A stretch of 64,000 nt of DNA from Flagellimonas hymeniacidonis. Lineage in GTDB: Bacteria > Bacteroidota > Bacteroidia > Flavobacteriales > Flavobacteriaceae. Position numbers and translations under genes: made by a program. Below are positions 53,071 through 61,124 of this stretch, piece by piece; position 1 is the first letter of the stretch; each line of letters starts with the position of its first letter. The stretch covers positions 566,458 through 630,457 of the forward strand of contig NZ_VRUR01000001.1 in assembly GCF_008040165.1 (NCBI RefSeq), given 5' to 3'. Under the pieces are notes generated by a model. That model was not told where the DNA came from, did not search any database, and worked only from the letters and a program-made list of their open reading frames with translations.

Positions 53071-53622
53071 CTTATCGATTTTATCAGTGTTCTGCTTTAC
53101 AAAAGCGTCCCATCCGGTGTAGTGCTTTCCAACCTCAACTCGACCTTCATTATAAAAATGGCAGACAGCAGCAGCAAGTCCATCCGTACTGTCTAAATTT
53201 TTAGGTAATGTTTTCAGTTTCAACATACTTTGAAGCATTTTGGCCACCTGCTCTTTGGTAGCATTTCCATTGCCTGTTATGGCCATCTTAATCTTTTTGG
53301 GCATGTATTCTGTAATAGGAACTTGTCTGGAGAGCCCAGCGGCCATGGCCACTCCCTGTGCCCTGCCTAGTTTAAGCATGGACTGCACATTCTTGCCATA
53401 AAATGGAGCTTCAATGGCAATCTCATCTGGGTGAAAGGTGTCTATCAACTCCAAGGTGCGTTCAAAAATCAATTTCAGCTTGGTATAGGGGTCATCGTAT
53501 TTTTTTAGCATCAACTCGTTCATTTGAACAAAATGCATTTGTTTATTGATCACCTTGATGATTCCAAAACCCATAACCGTTGTACCTGGGTCAATTCCTA
53601 AAATGATTTTTTCTGTTGCCAA
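53065..53622 (-). CDS. ruvC: Holliday junction resolvase RuvC
   Basis: This 185-residue protein has GIDPGTTVMGFG at the start (first catalytic Asp), IAIEAPFYGKNVQSMLKLGRAQGVA (catalytic Glu) and DSTDGLAAAVCHFYN near the end (catalytic Asp). It cuts Holliday junctions made by RuvAB. The C-terminus is about ten residues longer than in many homologues. It lies four bases downstream of a small lipoprotein gene. Confidence 0.95.
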   Translation of the reverse strand: MATEKIILGIDPGTTVMGFGIIKVINKQMHFVQMNELMLKKYDDPYTKLKLIFERTLELIDTFHPDEIAIEAPFYGKNVQSMLKLGRAQGVAMAAGLSRQVPITEYMPKKIKMAITGNGNATKEQVAKMLQSMLKLKTLPKNLDSTDGLAAAVCHFYNEGRVEVGKHYTGWDAFVKQNTDKIDKQ

Positions 53623-53626
53623 GTCT

Positions 53627-54103
53627 TTAATTCGTATTTAAAACTATGGGAAGTCTAAACTTTAGTCCTACGGGAATACCTCGTTTTAATGCGGGAGCAA
53701 CCGTAGTTAGATCATTCAATCGGTTGGATATTTTGGCATTAAAATCTGGTATCTCATTTAAAATGGCAGTATTCTCCTCAACATTTAAAACCGATATAAA
53801 TCCATGCTCATCAATTGAAAAATCTATATACATGGTATCGTTCAAATCCTTATCCACTTGAAATTGTAATCCTTCCAATGCTTTGGAAAAATGATTAAGC
53901 ATTGCACTTTGAAAACAGTCACGCTGTGCAGGTTTGGTAGCTGTTTCATCACAATCTTCAAAAAGTGGGTATTGGTCAACATCATTCCAATCAATGGACA
54001 ACAATTCTTCATTGACCATTTTTTGGGTCTTATCTTCTTTGGACATAAAAAGTTCGCAAGAAGCGAGCAAACCAAAAAAACTTAACACAACCAACTTACG
54101 CAT
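53627..54103 (-). CDS. Small lipoprotein, TonB-C-like core
   Basis: The 158-residue protein has a signal peptide with lipobox FGLLASC (Cys16). The mature part carries CDETATKPAQRDCFQSAMLNHFSKAL, then a beta-rich stretch (DTMYIDFSIDEHGFISVLNVEENT) and GIPVGLKFRLPIVL at the end. The later part resembles the TonB C-terminal fold seen at the end of the nearby M56 protein, with the same paired cysteines. I infer only an envelope location. Confidence 0.72.
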   Translation of the reverse strand: MRKLVVLSFFGLLASCELFMSKEDKTQKMVNEELLSIDWNDVDQYPLFEDCDETATKPAQRDCFQSAMLNHFSKALEGLQFQVDKDLNDTMYIDFSIDEHGFISVLNVEENTAILNEIPDFNAKISNRLNDLTTVAPALKRGIPVGLKFRLPIVLNTN

Positions 54104-54164
54104 ACAGCCCCAAATATTTGGCTGAAATTACGATTTTTTGGATAACTCAATAACATCTTAAATA

Positions 54165-54196
54165 GTGAAAACCGAAGATTTCACTCCGGTTTTCAC
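54165..54196. terminator. Hairpin downstream of the M56 gene
   Basis: GTGAAAACCG (54165-54174) and CGGTTTTCAC (54187-54196) form a perfect 10-bp stem with a 12-base loop after the M56 stop at 54251. No long T-run follows on the minus strand, so termination may be partial. Confidence 0.55.
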
Positions 54197-54250
54197 GCTG
54201 AGGAAGTTTAACAAACAATAACCAAACTCTGCTGCTTTTACTTCGCTACC

Positions 54251-55717
54251 TTATAACTCAAATTTAATGGGGATTGAAAACGGAACTTCCACTATCCTTC
54301 CTTGGTGTTTGCCCGGTTGCATTTGAGGTAGCTTAGAAATGATTCGGTGGGTCTCTTCTTCTAACAACTCATGTGGCCCTCTCATCCTAATTCCAGTAAC
54401 CTGGCCTTCCCTTGTAATTGTGAAAAGTACATTCACATTTCCTTGAATACCCATTTCTTCAGCTTTTTCTGGGTATTCAAAATTCGTTGTGATGTGTTCT
54501 CTTATTTTTTCCATAAAACAGGATTTTTGATCCTCTGCATTTTCACAACCAGGAAAAATTGGAACCTTATCAACTATATTAAACGGAGTTGGATCTCCAT
54601 TAATTTTAGATCCAGCTTTTTTATCCTCAACAGAATTTTTTTGTACTTCTACTTTCTTTATTTCGCCCTTATCAATATAAAGTTTTACTGAATTGCTACC
54701 ATCTTCTACCATCAAAGTTTGTGGGGATTTTAATTGAATCAGTTCATCCGTTAGCCTTTGCTGTATATTCTTTTCACTTTCCGACATATTATTTAAGTCG
54801 TCAACAACAAGAAAAGATTCATTCTTTTCTTTTCTAATTGAACTATCAATTCTACCTTTCTCATTTTCACATGAAGTATATAACAACATACTAACCGTAA
54901 CTGGCAATAATAAAAGATATTTAAGCCGATAGATTTTTCCTGATTTTTCTTTCTGCAACATAACTATTCGTTTTTTGATTAATGATTTTTTAAAAAATTG
55001 ATTGACAAAACTGATATTTTGAGTTCGAAACACATCCGATAACAATAATTGATATTGCTCTTTTTTATTTCCTTTGGAAACCTCGGAATCTGCGATAAAC
55101 TCATGTAATTCCGAAGCTTTACTTTGATAAACATAAACCAAAGGATTGAACCAAAAAATTATTCGCATTAGCTCAAAAAAGATAAGATCAATAGTATGTA
55201 GCTGTCTCACATGTACCAACTCATGGGCTATAATTTGTTGCTGTTTATCTTGTTTAATATCCTGACCTAAGAAAATGTTTCGGAAAAATGAAAAAGCTGT
55301 TCCACTTTTTGGAACTACTATCTTGGTATAATCTTTATGGTAATGGACGTCCCCTTTATGCTTTAATCTAAGGATTTGGAAAAGTTTGATTGAAAACCAA
55401 CAGTACATTACCAACATACCAATACCAAACACCATATGCTCCCAAGAGATGGATTCGAAAAAGCTTTCGTTATTATTTTTGCTATACACCGTAATCTCAT
55501 CTAACTGCCATAAAAAAGAGGGATACACTATTAACTCATTTGGAACCAAGGCTTGAAGTGCTTCAATTCTTATCCAAGGGAGTATCAAAGAAAGTGTAAA
55601 TGTCCCTATAAGGTAAATTCGATTCCATTGAAAAAAAGTTTCTTTTTTCAAGAACAAATCATACGTCAATAAAAAGATTAACTGAAAGACCAAACTTTCT
55701 AAAACATACTGTATCAT
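54251..55717 (-). CDS. BlaR1-like M56 metallopeptidase with TonB C-terminal domain
   Basis: This 488-residue protein has about four transmembrane helices. The zinc protease motif HELVHVRQLH is at the family position on a cytoplasmic loop. The C-terminal half is extracytoplasmic and ends in a TonB-like domain (VLFTITREGQVTGIRMRGP, PQMQPGKHQGRIVEVPFSIPIKFEL) instead of a penicillin-binding domain. M56 proteins cleave a BlaI-type repressor in response to a signal. Here the signal is probably not a beta-lactam. Its start overlaps the blaI-like stop by four bases. Confidence 0.9.
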   Translation of the reverse strand: MIQYVLESLVFQLIFLLTYDLFLKKETFFQWNRIYLIGTFTLSLILPWIRIEALQALVPNELIVYPSFLWQLDEITVYSKNNNESFFESISWEHMVFGIGMLVMYCWFSIKLFQILRLKHKGDVHYHKDYTKIVVPKSGTAFSFFRNIFLGQDIKQDKQQQIIAHELVHVRQLHTIDLIFFELMRIIFWFNPLVYVYQSKASELHEFIADSEVSKGNKKEQYQLLLSDVFRTQNISFVNQFFKKSLIKKRIVMLQKEKSGKIYRLKYLLLLPVTVSMLLYTSCENEKGRIDSSIRKEKNESFLVVDDLNNMSESEKNIQQRLTDELIQLKSPQTLMVEDGSNSVKLYIDKGEIKKVEVQKNSVEDKKAGSKINGDPTPFNIVDKVPIFPGCENAEDQKSCFMEKIREHITTNFEYPEKAEEMGIQGNVNVLFTITREGQVTGIRMRGPHELLEEETHRIISKLPQMQPGKHQGRIVEVPFSIPIKFEL

Positions 55718-56079
55718 TCTTCCTCTTCTTTTATTTGATCCATAATACTCTCTAATTCACTAAGGCTAATGTCATTTTTCTTCATAAAAAAGGACACCAT
55801 ACTTTTAAATGATCCTTGAAAATAACCTTCCATTAGTTTGTTGATGGATTGGTTACTATAGTCCGATTTTTTAATTAATGGAAAATAGATATGTCCTTTC
55901 CCTACCTTCTCGTGACTCACAAAACCCTTGTCTTCTAATATGCGAACAATGGTAGAAATTGTGTTATATGCTGGCTTTGGTTCTGGTAGTTCCTCAAGAA
56001 CTGCTGCGACATTGCATTTTTCAAGTTTCCACAAAATATGCATTACCTCCTCTTCCGCTTTGGTCAATTGCTTCATCAT
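55714..56079 (-). CDS. BlaI/MecI/CopY-family repressor
   Basis: This 121-residue winged-helix protein shows LTKAEEEVMHILWKLEKCNVAAVLEELPEPKPAYNTISTIVRILEDKGFVSHEKVGKGHIYFPLI. That contains the conserved YNTISTIVRILEDKGF helix and the protease-sensitive region further on. It represses its own operon and is probably inactivated by the M56 protease downstream. Three matching operator sites lie just upstream. Confidence 0.93.
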   Translation of the reverse strand: MMKQLTKAEEEVMHILWKLEKCNVAAVLEELPEPKPAYNTISTIVRILEDKGFVSHEKVGKGHIYFPLIKKSDYSNQSINKLMEGYFQGSFKSMVSFFMKKNDISLSELESIMDQIKEEEE

Positions 56080-56081
56080 TT

Positions 56082-56149
56082 AACTAAGTTTTTAGTTATA
56101 ACATGAAGCAAATATAACTAAATTTTTAGTTTAAACTAATTTTTTAGTT
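56082..56149. promoter_or_regulatory. BlaI-type operator array with -7 promoter element
   Basis: Three 16-bp sites of the form AACTAA(G/A/T)TTTTTAGTT lie at 56082-56097, 56116-56131 and 56134-56149, each an almost perfect dyad. Between the first two, minus-strand 56116-56109 reads TATATTTG, matching the TAnnTTTG -7 element. A repressor bound at these sites would block that promoter. This strongly suggests autoregulation of the blaI-M56 operon. Confidence 0.82.
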
Positions 56150-56201
56150 CAATTAAATAATCTAAACTCGGTTTTAGAATAGACTTGTAACATTTCATTA
56201 C

Positions 56202-56209
56202 TAAATTTG
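56202..56209 (+). promoter_or_regulatory. -7 element for the DUF456 gene
   Basis: TAAATTTG matches the Bacteroidota consensus TAnnTTTG and lies 20 bp before the ATG at 56230. A TTG occurs upstream (56185-56187), but the spacing is shorter than usual, so only the -7 element is convincing. Confidence 0.55.
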
Positions 56210-56229
56210 TCTTATAGTCAAAACCAAAA

Positions 56230-56742
56230 ATGGACATTGCTTTACTTGTTTTAGGGTTTATATTAATGCTAGTAGGTATTTTGGGTAGTTTTCTACCAGT
56301 GTTACCCGGTCCACCGGTAAGTTGGCTAGGATTATTGCTGTTGTATTTGACCAAAGCTGTTCCAGATGATTGGTGGATGCTGGGTATAACGCTCTTTTTT
56401 GCGCTACTGATTACGGTAATGGATTATGTGATTCCAGCCATGGGGACTAAAAAATTTGGCGGCAGTAAAGCAGGTATGTTAGGGACCGTAATCGGATTGT
56501 TGGTCGCTATATTTTTCCCCATATTAGGCCCGTTCGGAATTATCATTTGGCCTTTTGTAGGTGCTTTGGTTGGCGAACTTATTAATAAAGCAGATCAAAA
56601 AACCGCATTGAAAGCTGCTTTTGGTTCCTTCTTAGGTTTTCTTACAGGAACATTTATGAAGTTCTTAATAGGGGTAATCTATTTTGGGATCTTTATTTGG
56701 AAAGCCATTGAATACGGTTCGGAACTGTTCACTTTTAGTTAA
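56230..56742 (+). CDS. DUF456 membrane protein
   Basis: This 170-residue hydrophobic protein matches the DUF456 family: VLGFILMLVGILGSFLPVLPGPPVSWLGLLLL, DYVIPAMGTKKFGGSKAGMLGTVIGLLVAIFFP and GALVGELI. It is expected to have four to five transmembrane helices. Its function is unknown. It is divergent from the blaI operon and overlaps the convergent nitroreductase gene by four bases at the stop codons. Confidence 0.9.
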   Translation: MDIALLVLGFILMLVGILGSFLPVLPGPPVSWLGLLLLYLTKAVPDDWWMLGITLFFALLITVMDYVIPAMGTKKFGGSKAGMLGTVIGLLVAIFFPILGPFGIIIWPFVGALVGELINKADQKTALKAAFGSFLGFLTGTFMKFLIGVIYFGIFIWKAIEYGSELFTFS

Positions 56743-57293
56743 TCAAACCACTCTACTTTTTCTTCAATAGGAGTTCTTGTTGATGGTTCTACCGGATTAT
56801 CATAATACCCCATATATAGGAATCCAAGACATTTCTCACCTTCATTAAGATTGAAAAACTCATCCATGTATTTTATCAAACCAGGAGAACTCCAATAACA
56901 TCCAATTCCCATTTCCGTGCTGCAAAGCCACATATTTTGCACTGCCATCGCTGTAGCTGCCAATTCTTCCCACTCGGGTATACATTCATTAGGATCACGT
57001 TGCATACAAATGGCAATTACCGCTCCTGAACGAACTGGATTATCTTGCAATTTTTTGATTTTTAATTGTTTGGGTTTGGAATCTACTTCTTGGTATTTAT
57101 CCGACATAAATTTTCCCAAAGCTTCTTTTTTTGTGCCCATCAACACCTTAAATCGCCAAGGTTCGGTCTTTTTATGGGTAGGTGCCCAGTTGGCTGCTTC
57201 CAACAACTTCTCAATGGTTTCTTTTGAGATGGGCTTATCATTATATTGAATGGGAAAAACACTTCGCCTTTTCTTAATTATATCAAATGCCAT
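56739..57293 (-). CDS. Nitroreductase-family flavoprotein
   Basis: The 184-residue protein has the FMN-binding pattern of nitroreductases: KKRRSVFPIQYNDKPISKETIEKLLEAANWAPTHKKTEPWRF, AVQNMWLCSTEMGIGCYWSSPG and LGFLYMGYYD. It would use NAD(P)H to reduce nitro compounds, quinones or a specific metabolite. Relatives are YdjA/RutE-like. It lies 47 bp from the LysR gene on the same strand and could belong to that regulator's transcript. Confidence 0.9.
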   Translation of the reverse strand: MAFDIIKKRRSVFPIQYNDKPISKETIEKLLEAANWAPTHKKTEPWRFKVLMGTKKEALGKFMSDKYQEVDSKPKQLKIKKLQDNPVRSGAVIAICMQRDPNECIPEWEELAATAMAVQNMWLCSTEMGIGCYWSSPGLIKYMDEFFNLNEGEKCLGFLYMGYYDNPVEPSTRTPIEEKVEWFD

Positions 57294-57340
57294 AGTCTAT
57301 TTTTAAGCTTTTCAAAGTTACACTTTGGAAAATTTTTATG

Positions 57341-58228
57341 CTATAGTTTTAAAAGTAAATCAATACAATTTTGTAGTACTGGATTTCGGTTGTCCTCTTT
57401 CCAAACCATAGATAAAATAGCCCGTTGTTTAATCTTTTTGAGTTCGATGAATTTTACTTTCATTTGAAAACCGTATTGCAAGGCAGTGGGCACTATTGCA
57501 ATCCCCAATTTATTTTCCACCAATTTAAAAACAGTTTGAGCATGTACCGATTTATGGGAAACATTGGGTGAAAAACCAGCATCTTCACAAATACTTAAAA
57601 CCGTATCATAATATTGTGGGCTATAATCCTGCGAGAATAGGATAAAATCATCCGTGGCGACTTGATTAATGCTTTTAAAATCTTTCTCATTCAATATATG
57701 GTCCGCTGGCAAAACCAACGAAAAGGTATCTTCAAAAACAGGTTTCAACTTCAGCCCTTTTGGCACTCTTGATAATCTTACAAACCCTAAATCCAATTTG
57801 TCCCTTAAAATAGCACTTATCTGAGCTTTGTTTGAAAGTTCTTCAAGGCTGGTATGTATGAAAGGGAACTTTTCCTTTAAATCCAGCAATAAATTTGGTA
57901 TTACATTCTGCATTGCAGAACCTAAAAACCCAATTCTAATTTCACCTAAATGCCCCTCACCAATAAGTTTTAATTGTTTTTTGGTCTGCTCCAAATGGTT
58001 CAGAATAAACTCTACTTCCCCTTTTAAAAAATCTCCTGCCGGTGTTAACCTAACTTTCTTCTTATCTCTAATAAAAAGTTGGGTTTGGAGAATTCCTTCC
58101 ATCTGCTTGATTTGCGTACTCAGTCCGGGTTGGGATATAAACAGCTTTTCTGCTGCCTTTCTATAGTGCAATTCTTCGGCCACAGCCAAAAAATAAATAA
58201 AATGTCGTAATTCTATCTGATAATTCAT
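57341..58228 (-). CDS. LysR-type regulator, divergent from hut operon
   Basis: This 295-residue protein has a typical N-terminal helix-turn-helix (LRHFIYFLAVAEELHYRKAAEKLFISQPGLSTQIKQMEG) and a periplasmic-binding-like effector domain (GEIRIGFLGSAMQNVIP, LDLGFVRLSRVP, SVHAQTVFKLVENKLGIAIVPTALQ). It is divergent from hutH across only 78 bp, so it is the best candidate regulator of histidine utilisation here. The effector would then be histidine or urocanate. That role is inferred from gene position. Confidence 0.92.
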   Translation of the reverse strand: MNYQIELRHFIYFLAVAEELHYRKAAEKLFISQPGLSTQIKQMEGILQTQLFIRDKKKVRLTPAGDFLKGEVEFILNHLEQTKKQLKLIGEGHLGEIRIGFLGSAMQNVIPNLLLDLKEKFPFIHTSLEELSNKAQISAILRDKLDLGFVRLSRVPKGLKLKPVFEDTFSLVLPADHILNEKDFKSINQVATDDFILFSQDYSPQYYDTVLSICEDAGFSPNVSHKSVHAQTVFKLVENKLGIAIVPTALQYGFQMKVKFIELKKIKQRAILSMVWKEDNRNPVLQNCIDLLLKL

Positions 58229-58236
58229 AGTTATTA

Positions 58237-58257
58237 AATACTACAAAAATAAGTATT
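58237..58257. promoter_or_regulatory. LysR-type dyad between lysR and hutH
   Basis: AATACT-N9-AGTATT (58237-58257) is a perfect six-base dyad and contains the ATAC-N11-GTAT form of the T-N11-A LysR box. It lies next to the regulator start and about 50 bp before hutH. Confidence 0.65.
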
Positions 58258-58306
58258 GGTAATTATTAATCATACACGGTATCTTTATAAATCTCAAATT
58301 ATACAT

Positions 58307-59884
58307 ATGCAACTACCCAAAACATTTCATTTTGGCGAACATCATCTAACTGCAAGTATCGCCATAGGCATTGCAAAGGGTTCAGTCAAAGGAATTATAT
58401 CAGCAGATTATATCAAGAAAATTGAGGTAAGCAACCTTCGCGTTCAAAACATTGTTGCCAAAGGTGACACTGTTTATGGTATAAATACGGGCTTCGGACC
58501 TTTGTGCAATACCAAAATTTCCAAGGAGGATACTAAAATTCTTCAATCCAATATTTTACAAAGTCATAGTGTTGGAGTGGGAAAACCCATATCCGAAGAA
58601 CTTGCCAAGCTAATGCTTATCTTAAAAATCCATGCCCTTGCCAAAGGATATTCGGGTATCGCAATTGCCACAATTAATCGAATGCTCTGGCATTTGGAGC
58701 ATGATGCTATTCCTGTGGTTCCGTCACAAGGTTCAGTAGGAGCTTCTGGTGATTTGGCTCCCCTCTCCCATTTATTTCTTCCCTTAATCGGGCTAGGCAA
58801 AGTAAATTATAAAGGAGAAACCATTATTACAGATCAGCTATTTAAGAAAACCGGACTTCAATCTTTGGAACTTGGTCCAAAGGAAGGTTTAGCGCTCATC
58901 AACGGCACACAATTCATTGCTGCACACGGCATATTGGTCCTACAAAAACTACAGTATTGCCTAAGACATGCCGATATTATTGGGGCTATGATGCTGGAAG
59001 GACTTCAAGGCTCTATGAAACCTTTTCATGAAGAACTGCATACACTTCGCCCTTTTAAAGGAAACCAACATGTGGCCGGAAGAATACGAACACTGCTCCA
59101 AGGTTCCGAAATTTTGGAAGACCATATCGACTGTGAACGAGTCCAAGATCCTTACTCGCTTCGTTGCATGCCTCAAGTACATGGTGCATCTAGGAATACA
59201 TGGCTGCACTTAAAAGAACTGTTGGAGGTGGAACTTAATTCTGTTACTGACAATCCGGTAATCATCAATGATGAGTTGACCATAAGTGGAGGTAATTTTC
59301 ACGGACAGCCCTTGGCCATGGCTTTGGATTACGCCGCACTGGCAGCTTCAGAATTAGGGAGCATTTCGGACCGAAGAATTTATTTGGCGCTAGAAGGGAA
59401 CAGTCCTGGAGTGCCTAAATTGTTGATGGGAGATACTGGAATCAACTCTGGATACATGATTTTACAGTACACTACAGCAGCATTGGCCAGTGAAAATAAA
59501 AGTCTATGTTTTCCGGCGAGCGCGGATAGTATCCCAACCTCTTTAGGACAAGAAGATCATGTAAGCATGGGATCAATAAGTGGGAGAAAAGCACTTCAGA
59601 TTATTGAAAATGTTGAAAAGATATTGGCCATTGAGCTGTTAACCGCCGCTCAAGCCTTTGAATTCAGAAAACCTTTAAAATCAGGTGTTGTATTGGATGA
59701 AATTCATAAATTCATAAGAACCAAAGTTCCCTTTGCTGACAGTGATCGTGTTTTTGCCAACGATATTGAAAAAGGAATAGAAACTATTCAAAAAGGTGAA
59801 ATAATTGCTCTTGTAGAACAAACAATGGCAGCAAAAAACCTTCAATGGAACGCCCCTTATCTGGAAGAATTTGAAACATACTAA
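58307..59884 (+). CDS. hutH: Histidine ammonia-lyase
   Basis: The protein has 525 residues from the ATG at 58307; the frame runs to 58256 but that would add an unlikely N-terminus. The self-processing motif GSVGASGDLAPLSH (Ala146-Ser147-Gly148) makes the MIO cofactor. Further motifs are YGINTGFGPL, KEGLALINGTQF, QDPYSLRCMPQVHGA, SVTDNPVI and GNFHGQPLA. It deaminates histidine to urocanate, the first step of the pathway. hutI follows after three bases. Confidence 0.96.
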   Translation: MQLPKTFHFGEHHLTASIAIGIAKGSVKGIISADYIKKIEVSNLRVQNIVAKGDTVYGINTGFGPLCNTKISKEDTKILQSNILQSHSVGVGKPISEELAKLMLILKIHALAKGYSGIAIATINRMLWHLEHDAIPVVPSQGSVGASGDLAPLSHLFLPLIGLGKVNYKGETIITDQLFKKTGLQSLELGPKEGLALINGTQFIAAHGILVLQKLQYCLRHADIIGAMMLEGLQGSMKPFHEELHTLRPFKGNQHVAGRIRTLLQGSEILEDHIDCERVQDPYSLRCMPQVHGASRNTWLHLKELLEVELNSVTDNPVIINDELTISGGNFHGQPLAMALDYAALAASELGSISDRRIYLALEGNSPGVPKLLMGDTGINSGYMILQYTTAALASENKSLCFPASADSIPTSLGQEDHVSMGSISGRKALQIIENVEKILAIELLTAAQAFEFRKPLKSGVVLDEIHKFIRTKVPFADSDRVFANDIEKGIETIQKGEIIALVEQTMAAKNLQWNAPYLEEFETY

Positions 59885-59887
59885 CAC

Positions 59888-61123
59888 ATGAGCAAACCAC
59901 TATTAATAGGCCCATTTACGCAATTGCTTCCCATGTCGGGTTTGCCTTTGAAAGGAGCACTGCCCGATGAGCAATTGGTAATCATTGAGCAAGGGGGTAT
60001 TCTTATTTCCGAAGGAAAAATCAAGGCTCTTGGTATTTTTGAGGATTTAAAGTCCGATGCAGTCGATATCCACCATATTGAAGGGCAGCATGTTTGCCTT
60101 CCGGGATTTGTAGATTCCCATTCCCATATCTGTTTTGGTGGTTCGCGAGCTAGAGATTATGCTTATAGAAATTCTGGAAAGACTTATCTGGAAATTGCCA
60201 AAGCCGGAGGCGGTATATGGGACACTGTGACACAAACTCGCAAAGCTTCTCAAGAGGATTTGATTGAAGGCATTATCTCAAGAAGTAAAATTCATCTAGA
60301 AAATGGCACCACTACTATAGAGGTAAAAAGTGGTTATGGCCTCTCTATTGATGAGGAGCTTAAAATGCTCAGGGCCATAAAACAAGCTGATAAAAAAACA
60401 CAAGCAGACCTTATAGCTACCTGTTTAGCGGCTCACATGAAACCAAAAGATTGGAACAGTGACAAGAATTATCTAGAAGAAATTGCTTCAAACTTGTTCC
60501 CCCAATTAAAATCTGAAGGCCTTAGCAATCGGATTGATGCTTTTATTGAAGAAAGTGCATTTTCTGCACTAGAGATAGCGCCTTATTTTAAGAAAGCTAA
60601 AGCAATGGGATTTGATATTACCGTGCATGCGGATCAATTTACTACTGGTGGAAGTGAAATAGCCATACATTTTGGTGCCATAAGCGCAGACCATTTGGAA
60701 GCCAGCACCGAGAATGAAATTCAATTGTTAGCCAACAGCAATATTATTTCCACGGCATTACCTGGAGCTTCCCTAGGTTTAGGATGCGCCTTTACCCCTG
60801 CCCGAAAGCTATTAGATGCAGGCGGAGCTTTGGCCATTGCAAGCGACCATAATCCTGGTTCGGCACCAATGGGCCATTTGCTCACCCAAGCAAGTATTCT
60901 AGGGACCTTTGAAAAGCTCTCAAATGCGGAAGTATTGGCCGGGATTACGTTCAGGGCAAGTGCTGCTTTGAATTTGGCAGATAGAGGAATTCTAGAAGCA
61001 AATATGCTTGCCGATTTTGTTGTTTTCCAAACAGACAACTACCAAGAAATCACCTATCATCAAGGGCAATTAAAACCCAATATGGTTTGGAAAAAAGGTG
61101 AGAAAATTTATGAAAGAGACTAA
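59888..61123 (+). CDS. hutI: Imidazolonepropionase
   Basis: This 411-residue amidohydrolase has the metal-binding motif LPGFVDSHSHICFGGSRARDY, the later KSGYGLSIDEELKML and CLAAHMKP, the HADQF motif and SDHNPGSAPMGH. It opens the ring of imidazolonepropionate to give N-formimino-glutamate. It follows hutH by three bases, and its end nearly touches hutU. Confidence 0.95.
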   Translation: MSKPLLIGPFTQLLPMSGLPLKGALPDEQLVIIEQGGILISEGKIKALGIFEDLKSDAVDIHHIEGQHVCLPGFVDSHSHICFGGSRARDYAYRNSGKTYLEIAKAGGGIWDTVTQTRKASQEDLIEGIISRSKIHLENGTTTIEVKSGYGLSIDEELKMLRAIKQADKKTQADLIATCLAAHMKPKDWNSDKNYLEEIASNLFPQLKSEGLSNRIDAFIEESAFSALEIAPYFKKAKAMGFDITVHADQFTTGGSEIAIHFGAISADHLEASTENEIQLLANSNIISTALPGASLGLGCAFTPARKLLDAGGALAIASDHNPGSAPMGHLLTQASILGTFEKLSNAEVLAGITFRASAALNLADRGILEANMLADFVVFQTDNYQEITYHQGQLKPNMVWKKGEKIYERD

Positions 61124-61124
61124 C

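Noticed and set aside
61098..61124. Earlier hutU starts inside hutI
   Set aside because: The ATG at 61125 follows the hutI stop by one base and gives the normal N-terminus; the earlier codons only extend the frame into hutI.
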